From the NCBI GenBank assembly GCA_050084985.1, contig JBITNC010000001.1, positions 197,966,001 through 198,030,000 on the forward strand: a DNA stretch of 64,000 nucleotides. The letters are read 5' to 3'. The stretch comes from Nageia nagi (lineage: Eukaryota; Pinophyta). Of the stretch, positions 37,301 to 49,300 are shown in pieces. Both the position numbers and the translations under genes were made by a program. The notes under the pieces are model-generated. The model ran no database searches and was not told the origin of the DNA. It saw only the letters and a list, made by a program, of their open reading frames with translations. How positions within the stretch are numbered: the first letter of the stretch is position 1; every line of letters starts with the position of its first letter.

Positions 37301-40300
37301 CATCACTCTGTTATGCTCACATATTATTCATAAGTTACATTCTTAGGTTCACTATCTGATGATTATTTCGTTCAGTCGTCGCTATATTCTTTCTTGTATT
37401 TGTTTTATTGCTTATCTTAAGCCGTCAATGGCGTGCCAAATATAGGATGCCAATGGCGTGCAATTAAATGAATATATGCTTGTCTTTCATGTATGTTTCT
37501 CTTAATGGAATGAATATGTGATATGATTAAACACAAGTATTTTTCTATTATGCGTTATTCCAATATTTCAGATATATGCATCAAAAAGAAACAAGTAGAC
37601 CAATACATCCCTATAAACAATTATATGCATTATTTTGGGACTACACTGTTAGAATTTGTAATGAAATATTGTGAATATCTAAACTCCTTGTAAGTTCAAT
37701 TAATCACTTAAAGGATATGTAGATACCTTAAAGGATTAATTGAATTCTTTATTATGTGTGGACTTTGACCTAACTATGGGGTTAGTTGGTAGGTTAAAGT
37801 TAGGTCACACATTTATTGTAACCCTAACCTTACCCTTGGGTTAAAGGGAGGTTAGGGAGGTGCTCTCACATTATAAATAGAGGGCCTCTCCTCTTGTAAA
37901 GACATCTAAGTTTTGAGTAAGATTACTCTACTAGGTTGTGTAAGAGAGAGCAAGAGAAAAGTTGTAAGAGGCATAGATTGAGAATAGAGAACTAGTTGTG
38001 GATGTACTCCCAAGGAGGGAGGAACCACACTATATTGGTGTCATATTGTGGGAATGTGTTAGTAGCTTGTAGATGTTGCATGTTGAATGTGATTGAGCTT
38101 TCTATAGTCTTGGACCTTTGGGAATTAGATCTAGGCTAATTCCATCAAGTGGTATCAGAGCTTGGTGTAGAAGCTCTTCTTCTACATCTTGGAGGTTCTT
38201 CATCCTTCTCAAATTTGGAGATCTTAATCCTAATCTTCATTGTGAGGTAAATGGTTTACAATACAATCATTAACCACAACTGGTTTCACTGTACATAGTA
38301 GTCGATCAACTTTAAGCTGACATGTGAGTCTCCATGAGCTTGCTTTCACAAGGTGAGTAACCTGCATTTCTGAAGATCCTGCATGCTACAAACAACTTAT
38401 GAACAAAATCAGTTAGATGCATCATATATTCAAATAAGAGAATCAAATAATGCTATCTTATAAATAACTGATTAATGGTGCACTATAAGTCATCACGGAG
38501 ATGCTAAGCCATCACTCATAGTCACCTGTTGTATATAGACATGTGTTGATTATTAATAGAGCATAAAATTTGTACAACGAGTTTCTCACGCAGAGCAAAC
38601 TCACAACAGAGGTATAGAATGTACAACAAGTTCGTCACGCAGAGCGAACTTACCACGGAGGTATATTAATTATATGCTCAAATATTGTACAACGAGTTTC
38701 TCACGCAGAGCAAACTCACCACGGAGGTATAGAGCATCAAAATTGTACAACGAGTTTCTCACGCAGAGCAAACTCACCACGGAGGTATAGAATGTACAAC
38801 AAGTTCGTCACGCAGAGCGAACTTACCACGGAGGTATATTAATTATATGCTCAAAATTTGTACAACGAGTTTCTCACGCAGAGCAAACTCACCACGGAGG
38901 TATAAAATGTACAACAAGTTTGTCACGCAGAGCAAACTTACCACGGAGGTATAAAAATGTACAACAAGTTAGTCACGCAGAGCAAACTTACCACGGAGGT
39001 ATATCATAATCAACAAATGGTATACAACAACAAAAGAGCCTCTTAGAGGTGAAGTTGTCATCATTAACAAAGGTTCAAACTTCACTCCCCCTTGAGGGCA
39101 ACTTCACCAACCCGAGAGAATCCCTAAGCTTGCTGAACTGAGCTTCAGGAAGGGGCTTGGTGAATAGATCAGCGGAGTTTTCAGTAGATGGACAATACTC
39201 CAAGTGTATGATGTCATCTAGAACCTTCTCCTTGATAAAATGGGCTTGGATTTCCACATGTTTGGTTCTCTGATGGAACACAGGATTCTTAGCCAAAGAG
39301 ATAGCCGATTGATTATCTGAAGAAATAAGAGATGGGTCATTTTGCTTATACCCAATTTCGTTCAGAAGATGTCTTAGCCAAATAGCTTCTTGGGCGGCAA
39401 CAGACATGGCTCGATATTCGGCTTCGGTGGTAGAAAGAGTCACAGTAGGTTGCTTCTTGGAAGCCCAAGAGATAGCACCTGAACCAATGTTGAACACATA
39501 TGCAGAGGTTGATTTTCTGTCATCTCTATCTCCCCCATAATCAGAATCTGAAAACCCTGAGAGAACAATTAAGGGCACTTTGGAATACTTAAGAGCAAGA
39601 TCCTTTGTCCCTGCCACATACCTCAAGATTTGCTTCACAGCATTGAGGTGTTCAATATATGGTTTTTGCATGAATCGTGCCATCAGATTCACTGCAAAGG
39701 CAATATCAAGACGAGAGATAGTCAGATACAGAAGACTACCGATCAATTGCCTATAAGTTGTAGCATCGGCCAACTGAGAATCTGAGCTCAGTGATACAAC
39801 GATTCCAGGAGAAACAGGTATTGTAGCATATCTACCCTCCTCCATTCCAAACTTTTGCAAGATGTCTGATATATACTTAGATTGACTAAGATAAGTACAA
39901 TCTTTGTGTTGGTATACTTGCATTCCAAGATAGTAATGCAATAGACCTAGATCAGTCATTTCAAATGTTGCCTTCAGTTTGGATATGCACTCTTGGATGA
40001 TTTCAATATTGTTGCCTGTTATCAGAAGATCATCCACATAAAGGAGAATTAAGACCACGTCTTTTCCTTGATTGAGTACATAGAGATCTGAGTCGGAGAA
40101 GCACTTGGAAAAACCAATATCTGCAAAGAATCCTGAAATTTTCTTGTACCATGCTCTAGTGCTTGTTTAAGTCCATACAAAGACTTCTTTAGTTTGCACA
40201 CAAGAGACTCTTTTCCTTCTGGAATAAATCCTTCTGGTTGATTCATGTAGATTTCTACATCCAAGTCACCATTGAGAAATGCACTCTTGACATCAAGTTG

Positions 40301-43300
40301 GAAAACTTTCCATCCCTGAGCTGCAGAAGAGCAAGGATTATCCTAACAGTAGGCATTTTGGCCACAGGAGCAAAGGTTTCCTCATAATCAATACCATATT
40401 TCTGAGCGAATCCTTTGGCCACTAACCTTGCTTTGTATTTTTCAACTTCTCCATCAGAATTGTACTTGACCTTGTAAATCCATTTATTTCCAATCACATT
40501 TTTCTCATTGGGATAAGGAACCAAATCCCAAGTTTCATTTTTCATGAGTGCCTCGTACTCAACTTTCATAGCTTCCATCCAACACTCTTGCTTGCAAGCT
40601 TCTTTGAATGTTGATGGCTCATTCATATTATCAATTTTGGCAAATAAGGATTTATTCAAGGTCATACTTCTTGTAATTCTCTGAGCTGGAGAATTTTGCT
40701 CTTGTGGTGACTTCCCTACATGATCATCCAACCAGTTAGGTGCAAGCATAGAATCTTCTGAATCAGACACCTCAGCATGAGAAGTCGTATCCTCAGGAAG
40801 TTCATTGAACTTGACATCCCTAGAAACAAAGATTGTTTTATGAGATGAGGAGTAGAGCCTGTAACCTCTATGCTGATTATCATACCCCACAAAGATGCAT
40901 TTTTTTGATCTTTTGTCTAGCTTCTTTCTTTTCTCTGAGGTAATGAAGGCAAATGCATCACATCCAAAGACCTTGAAGTGTGAGATGTTAGGTTTCTTTC
41001 CTGTCCATGCTTCATACGGAGTTTTTCCTTTAACTGCTTTAGTAGGACACCTATTAAGGGTGTGAATAGCAGTGTGAACAGCTTCTCCCCATAAGAAACT
41101 AGGAAGGTTACCCAACATGCATCTTGCCATTTCCATAATGGTGCGATTCTTTCTTTCAGCAACTCCATTTTGCTGAGGGGTGTAAGGGATTGTGAATTGT
41201 CGCTTGATCCCATGTTTAACACAATAATCGTTAAACTCATTGCTATTATATTCACCCCCATTGTCAGATCTCAGCATTTTGATCTTAAAATCAGTTTGAT
41301 TTTCAACAAGTGCCTTGAAGTCCTTAAATCGATCAAGAGTTTGATCCTTGTGCTCAAGTAGATAACCAAATGTCATCCTACTGAAGTCATCAATGAAGGT
41401 CAGAACATAAGAAGCTCCCCCTAGAGACTTAGTCTGAATTGGACCCATCAAATCTGAATGCACTAGCTGAAGAGGACGAGTAGCCCGAGTTGCCTTATCC
41501 TTTTCAAACTTTTGCCTATTCATCTTTCCAAGAATGCACCTTTCACAAAGACCAATTGTGGGTGAAATATTAGGTAAACCTTCCACAAGTTCTTGATTTT
41601 TCATATCTTGAATACTCTTGTGGTTAAGGTGCCCTAATCATTGATGCCAAAGATTACCTTTTGAACACACATTTGTAGCAAGACAAATCTTTGAAGGTAC
41701 TTGATCCACAATATAAAGGTCATTCTTTACTGATCCTTTCATCAAAGTGGCAAGTCCTTTCTTAACACACCAGGAGTGTGAGGTAAACTCAAATGAGCAT
41801 CTTGTCCTTGTAATCTGAATTACCGAGATAAGATTCATCCTTAGTTTAGGCACATAAAAGACATTATCAAGTGTCTTTCCATGAATCTTCACATTCCCTA
41901 TTCTTTGAACATCAAGGACTGTATTATCACCTATCACAACTGTATCCTTGTTGTACTTATGAAAATTTTCAAACTTATCCTTTTCATAACACATGTGATT
42001 AGTGCATCCTGAATCAATAATCCAATCATTTGAAATAGTTTGAGTCATTGAGTAGTAGGCAACAGAAGCAGCATGCTTGTTCTTCTTTTTATTATTGAAA
42101 TTTCTCACATTTGCATTTCCCTTTCCTTTTTGAGCAAATTTCTTTTTGCGACAATCATACTCTTTGTGCCCAAAGATGCCACAGAAGTTACAATTCCCAT
42201 CAAACTTTTCCTGCGGTGTTGGTTTGCTTGATCTAGCTTTGTCATTCCTTTGCTTGAAGTTGTTGTGCTTCCTGATGGTAGATGAGAATTTGTTGTCTTT
42301 GAATTTATAATGTTTGAACGTTTATTGTAAGGAGTTTTGGTTGCTCCTAGAGCAATGCTATTATACTTTGGAGAAATGTTCAACATTTTCTTGTTCAAAG
42401 CTTCCTCATGTTTCAGAAGTAGTCTAGAAAGATTGTCAAGGGAGATAACATCTTCTTCATCATCGAGCCTAGTCTCCATAACTGTGACAAAGTTACTGAA
42501 CTTTGTAGAGAGGCTTTGAAGAATAATGAAGACCATGAACTCATCATTGATCCAATTGCACCCACAGCCAACCAGTTGTGTCCTGAGGTCAATGATTTGT
42601 GTCAAAATCAAAGCTGTCAAGCCACAGCTTCCACCTTAATAACCTGGTTTGACTGACCACATTGTCAGTAGCAACCTTGAAAAATCCCATTGCATGCTTA
42701 AGATCAGTTCTTATCAAAAATCTTTCTGACATCACAAACAAAGAGAATGTTTTTATTCCTTTGACAATGGCTAACAATTCTTTATGAGTACTGGGGTACC
42801 TTTTTTCTGTATCTGTGAATGCCCCTGAGGCATATCTACAAATGACTTCTGCAACTTTTCCTCCAGGAGCTTCTTCTTGTTCTTTTAATACGGCTCCCCA
42901 ATATTCAGCAGAAGCATCTGTTTGTATCACCTTTTTCCCTGTTCCTGGAATTCTCAAAGCAGGTAAATTAGCACATTTTTTCTTTATTCTTTTCACTGCA
43001 TCTGTATGTGCTATACTCCAGGATTTTGGATTCTTAGTTAATCTCTGATTTAATAACTGTCTATCTTGAGCCAAATGACTATACCAACCAGAGATAAAAT
43101 TGACACATCCTAAAAATCTTTGTAATTGTGTCCTATCCAAAATCTCATCAGGGAATTGCTTTAAATTAGAAAAAATATGTTCTTGTAACCTGATGGTACC
43201 ATTCTGTAGATGTACTCCCAGATACTTGATGTCAGCTTTGCCAATCTCCATCTTTTGTTCTGAAAGCACCAGCCCATTAGTATACACCAAAGAATAAAAC

Positions 43301-46300
43301 TGCTCAAGGTGGATGATATGTTCTGAAACAGAATTGCTGTAAACTAAAATATCATCAATGTATACTATTATGAAATGGGCATAGTCTTTAAAAATTTCAT
43401 CCATTGTTGCTTGGAATATACTGGGTGCTGTTTTAAGACCAAAAGGTAGTACAGTCCACTGATATAAGCCTCTAGGAACTATAAAAGCTGTTTTAGGCTT
43501 ATCTTCTTCTCTCAGTTTGATTTGCCAAAACCCAGATTTCAAATCAAATTTAGAAAACACTTTAGCATGCTGAATCCTCTTAATGATTTCATCTTTTGAA
43601 GGCAGAGGATGTTTAACTGGTTTTATGAGTTTGTTTAAAGGTTGATAATTAACTACTAACCTTTTCTTGCCATGTACTTGCTCAGCTCTTGTTTACATAA
43701 AACGCATGGCAAGCAAACTCATTGTTGCTTTTTTCTATTAATCCTTTCTGCAGGAGTTCTTTGATTTCCTGGGCACACTCCTGTTGTGCTGAGGGGCTCA
43801 TCCCTTTATGATGTGCTTTTTGCTGTGGCAATTTCTCAACATCTAGTGAGATGGTACAGGTGTTTACCTTTCTGCTCCAGAATGCTGTAGGATCATTACT
43901 GCACAGATTTCTCTTAATCTTTTCTGTGATAGTCTGAAAAGCAGTATGATTAGTATGAATTTGTTTATACAACCAATCTGATTTGAATTCTTTCACCTTC
44001 TGATTTAAGGGGATTCTGACAATATTTTTTAACACCCTTGGAATAATCAGATTTTGGTTTAATATAAACTTATCTGCAAGGACCTGGAAACTCTCAAATT
44101 GACCAATGAAATCATATCCTAATAACAGATCATACGTTGGTATTTCATGAGAAGCAACAGTAATAGGATATATCTTTTTTCCTATCATTACTGGTAGTGA
44201 AGCTTCTACAGGGGATATGACTTTTTGTGTATTAAACACAATTCTATTGGTTCCAGGTTTCCACAGATCTACTGGGCATATATGATATCTAGCAAGACTT
44301 AATGATGCACCAGTATCCATTAATGCATGCACCTTATAGGGTTTATACCCATCATATTTTAAAGAAATCTCAGCAACAGGCATATGGGGTTTATCATTCA
44401 TATTTACCTCATGTTGCTGGCTAGGTGCTTCTTCATCTTGTGTTTCTTGAGTAAGGAGCCCTTGCTGTGCCTCGAGCTGTTCAGCTTCTTCATACAAGGC
44501 TTCTTCATACTCAAGATCCTGAGCAAACTGGGTTTCTTCTGCTACCAGCTCATCTAATTCCTTTTGTGCACGTTCCAGGAATCTGCTCAACTTCTCTATT
44601 CTAGAGATCCTCCATTCTGTTCTCTTGGCTATATCTTTTTTAGAAGGAACAGTTAATGTTTGAGCATATTTATCAAAAATGGAGGAAGGTCTTGGTGGTA
44701 TTACCTCAGGACAGTGTAACTGTGCTTTGACATCAGGAGCACAGGGTACCACTGGGCTTTTACCCTTCTTCTTATTCAAATCCTCTTCTGCTTTTCTTTT
44801 AACCTCTCTTTCCCTGAACTGTCCAAATTCAAGTACACCAATAGGTTCTGGAGAAGATGCTCTGGAATGTACTTGTTTTGACTGTGAGGGCCACAATCCT
44901 TCTTCATGCAGGCTGGACAGATCTTCATGGATAGCTTTCTTATGTTTGTCACGATTAGTTCCCCAGAAAGCTCTACACTGTTGAGTAACATGGCTTTTCA
45001 ATCCACACTGTGCACAAGGAAGATGTGGTCTGACAACTGGTCTACTAGGAGGAGAAAGAGGAGTATACACAGGTGCTGATTGTTCTGAAGATTGTACTTG
45101 CAGAGCACGCTGAGTTTGGATTTGAATATTGCGTTGCTCTACTTCTTCACGTTTCTGCTGGAGTTTCAGGGCTTCAATGTGTTGAAGAGTGAGCTTATGG
45201 ATTAGATCAGAGAGATTATGACGTTGATGGATTAAATGAGGAGGTAAGGACTCAAGTTGTTGAGTCAGGTTGAGAATTTGGATTTTGATTTGTTCAGGAT
45301 TTTGGAACAGTGGATTATATTGATTGGTACTGGGAGTAGCAGTATTCATGAATATAGGATTGTAATAATCAAGAGAGGAATCTATACAAAATCCTTTGTC
45401 AGACAGATCATCATTCTCAAACATATTTACATGATCTGACATGTCAGAATCAGAAGTTTCTGAATTCACATTGATTTCTGCACTAGAAGAACTTATAGAA
45501 GAATCTTCACATTCATAATTATAATGAACTTCAAAATCAGAGCATACTGATTCTAATTCAATGTCATAACTGCCTGAATCTGAATAACACACAGTATGTA
45601 CAAAATTAACTTTGGCAGTACCTTTCTTTGTACTTCTCTGAGGACATTTGGAGGCATAATGTTGGCCTTTGCAAATGTAACAGGAGACTGCCCCTCCTGC
45701 CTTCCTTCTTTTAGAAAACCTCTTGAATCTGAATTTAGGTTTTCTTGTGGCTTCCCTTCTGTACTTCATCTTTTTTCTTCTTTTCTTTTTCTTGCACTTG
45801 CAAGAGAAGGATCCACACTTGCAGCCTTTATACTTTTTCTTGGAAGACTTTCTGCCATAGTATTTGTCCTTACAACCAAATTGATTAGTTTCATGGTCAA
45901 GACAGAATTTATCTAACATCTTATTCTTTTTAGACTGTACTTTAGTCTTTCTTTCAGCACACAAGTCATTATGAACAGAAATGATGTACTGTCTTAACTG
46001 ACCAAATGTAAGATTTGCAAGAACAATATTACCTTTCCTCTTAAGGTACTCTTGTTTGAAGTATTTTGGCATGCCCTCCAGAAGCTAGACTTTGTAAGCT
46101 TCATTATACACTTCTCTGCTCTGATAGTACCATTGCTGCATTTTATTAAGGTACTCAGGCAGTTTCTTCATGGAGCACAATCTGGCGCCCATAAAAGCAT
46201 TCTTGCCCAGTTGTATGTCATCTGCAATATCTCCTACAAACTCTGTACCTACTGCTGCTAGTAGGTTTACATGACTGCCGCCAAGCCTATCTTTTGAATC

Positions 46301-49300
46301 TTGGTGCAGGCTATTCCACCAGTTGGCCAGATTGCCATTAAAACCTGTAATCAAAATAGAGTAAATTTGCTCATTTGTCATATGATTACCTTCATATTGG
46401 AATGCTGCCCAACCATACATGGCTCGCAGTACTTTGTTGGCTTCTTCACGGCTCATGTTGTCCATGTTCCAAATCATGGGTCCTGACAAGGCTTTTGGAA
46501 CATTAGGGAGATCTTGCATTCTTTTGTCTGTGGGAATAGTGAATCCTCCCACAGGATCATGTTCTGCCACAGCACTGGATTCTTCATCATGATAGCCAAT
46601 AGACAGTCTAGAGCCTTGCTCCATGTGTATATATTTTTCCCTTTCAGCTCTAGCCTTAAAATAAGGTGACAGAGGAGTCTTGATTTCTCTTTTAGCTTCT
46701 TCCTTTGCTTTGGCTCTCCTCTCTGCTTCTAGTTCTTCGAACTGCCTCTGCTGTGCTGTAATAACATCTTCAAAAGAGGCTTCACTCTTTCCATGAGGTC
46801 TTCTAACAGGAGGTGGAGGAGTGAGAACTTTTTCTATCTTATGAAATTCATGTTCTGTTCTTGAAGCATTTCTCTGTACAGAAACAGTAAGATTATCAAG
46901 AACAGGAGCAATAGCAGTTACCTTTTCCTCAACGGAGGCCAAACTTTCTTCAACCTTTTTCTGCTGCTCTTCTTTGGCTTTTCTTCGTGCTTCTTTTGCA
47001 GCAAGAGCATTGGCTGTCATTCTTTGTGCTTCTGCCCATCTTTCTTGAAGATTTCTTTGATTATCCACTATCTGCTGTTGAGACTTGCGCAGTTCAGCAA
47101 TGTCTGCATAGATTTGTCTGGAAGTTCCGTACACATTGTGTACACCCAAATTAGTCCAGGTGGCCAGCTTTTCTCCCATGGTATGCTTGCTTGCATCCTG
47201 GCTGGTTCTGACGAATGAATAGGCAGTTTCATGCCCATCATCGTCCTTATAAGTAATATCTTCCAATTTGGGGAAAGATAATGACAAACCCTTTTTTGAA
47301 CTAGTTCCTGCACTAGTTTCTTCAGTGGATATCATGTTACAAAATTTAGTAGGGCAGTTAACCTTCTTATTGCATATATCACACATATGTACATCAGCAT
47401 TATGAATACAGGTATTGACGGTATTCTGTACATACCCTTTCTTGCTTTTCAAAGCAAGATATGCAGCAACTTGAGCTTGGATTTTGTCTGCTCTTTCTGG
47501 AGGAAACATTCTGATGCTTCCATCTGACATTTGAACAGGAACTAAGGAGCTTTGAGGGACAAACTCCTTTTCTTCTGTCTCTTCCTCTTGATACATAGGT
47601 TTGGTTGGAACACGAGCTGAGCTGCTTCTTTTGAAGGAAATGGCTGAATGATCTGAGTCAATGTGACGAACATCTTTACCAAGTCTGGCAGTAAGTACTA
47701 GGTTGTGTAGGAGAGAGCAAGAGAAAAGTTGTAAGAGAGGCATAGATTGAGAATAGAGAACTAGTTGTGGATGTACTCCCAAGGAGGGAGGAACCACATT
47801 ATATTGGTGTCATATTGTGGGAATGTGTTAGTAGCTTGTAGATGTTGCATGTTGAATGTGATTGAGCTTTCTATAGTCTTGGACCTAGGCTAATTCCATC
47901 ATACACTTTCCAACATCCACATCCAAGAATCTCCCTAAGAGAGTATTTGTCCCACGTGGCGCTCTATGACAGTGAAATCTCAAAAAAGCATGCTCTTGGT
48001 GACTCATGGACCCATGATGTGTGGATCCTCTGTGCGATCTTTTCATGTTATTTGCTCTTTCACTCGTTTCTTCATCTTTTGGATCATCCTCATCTTCAGA
48101 AATAGAACGTGGAAAATTAGGGTTCCTAGTGTTCCTTTTTGGGGCCTTTTATTTCCCAAACCAAGCATCCATCTTGGTCTTTTGGTTCTGCACCACCTCT
48201 ATCATGTTTTTCATTGATGTAAAGAGATCATTGAATTTTCTTTCTAGCATGGACTCTTTGGTTGTATATCCGTATTAGATCTAACCTCAACGAAAATATC
48301 CCAACAATGCCTTGACTGGACATTTTGCTCCACAAGTCTAAAAATGTTTTTAAAACATTGAAACGGCCCTTCCAATGCTAGACGCTTGATTCCAAGGGTC
48401 GACTAGGTATCTATGATGCATAGAAAAATTCCAACAAAACCCTCAATGCTAGATCTAAACTCATGTAGCCAAATGTATCCTCAAACTTGCTCAATCTTCC
48501 TCTTAAGACTAGACGTTCCACCTTGGGCTCAATATGCCTCCACATCTGACCTGAAATTGCAAACTTCAATCTCTCCAATGGCAGATATGGGATATAAAAT
48601 TAGTCTTTTCAGCAATGAATTGTAAATGCAAACCCTGGATGGATTTGCCTCTCAAGTAGGTAGATAGCTCTAGGGTTTTATCCCTCAAGCCTCTAGAGGC
48701 TTTGATCCTCTAGGAACCCCAATAATCTCTTGCAAAATTTCCAATGTACAAGAGCCAAAATAAATGGCTAGCCACAATAATATTCTCCCAAGGAAACAAC
48801 AATATTCTCAATAGTCTGATCTCACAAATGAAATGCTTCCTCCTTTATATAAACAATACTCCTCATTAGGGTTTCTAAAAACATCCTTTAGATCCAACGC
48901 ACCATGTTGCTCCATGTTGGGGATTAAGTCTCCATCATTAGATGCTCAAGATTGAATCCCCACATGGATGGCCCACAATCACTTAAAAGGTTATTCAAGC
49001 ACATGCTTAAATAAAAGTACTAATGTATTTGGCATATTATAATGTTACTTTATAAAAAAAATAAAAACATATCCCTTAAATACTTTTCCACTTCACTAAA
49101 ATAACTGTAAAGCACTTCTAACTTGTCCAAGAGGATGGACATTTCTCCCTTGGAGATACTTATTCAACACTTAGACAAAAACAAGATAATATTTACAATG
49201 CTACCAAGGAACAACATAATCACTCAATTCATGTCAACATCCTTGTTTTGCACCACCAATTAGAATCTCGTAAAATCATGGGACACAAGAGGAGATAAAC

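Larger units (their letters stand above)
37642..47906 (+). mobile_element. Composite LTR insertion: antisense copia plus caulimovirid between two LTRs
   Basis: Two plus-oriented LTRs (37647-38147 and 47694-47901, the second lacking its U3) enclose 9.5 kb whose reading frames all run on the minus strand. The target duplication TACAC is perfect (37642-37646 and 47902-47906). After the 5' LTR come a primer site (38150-38161) and ~90 bp of leader; then, without any LTR of its own, a minus-strand copia 3' UTR, pol and partial gag (38249-about 42605), then a minus-strand caulimovirid fragment (about 42600-47693), then the R/U5-like end of the 3' LTR. The comparable LTR parts differ by about two substitutions plus 2-bp and 15-bp indels, so insertion is recent. 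It interrupts a gypsy gag whose halves are at 47907 and 37035. Confidence 0.85.

Noticed and set aside
38150-38161. Part of a tRNA gene
   Set aside because: Only the 12-base primer complement is present, directly after an LTR; there is no cloverleaf.
38571-39003. CRISPR-like array (palindromic repeats with spacers)
   Set aside because: The spacers are short, repeated and similar to each other, the host is a plant, and the array sits in a copia 3' UTR. It is a tandem hairpin repeat, not CRISPR.
44679-44984. 101-codon plus frame inside the viral region
   Set aside because: Antisense shadow of the long minus-strand viral frame; no viral or host motif.
47694-47797. N-terminal residues of the viral frame that opens at 47797
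   Set aside because: These codons are reverse-strand LTR sequence (matches 37929-38030), so they are not part of the viral protein.
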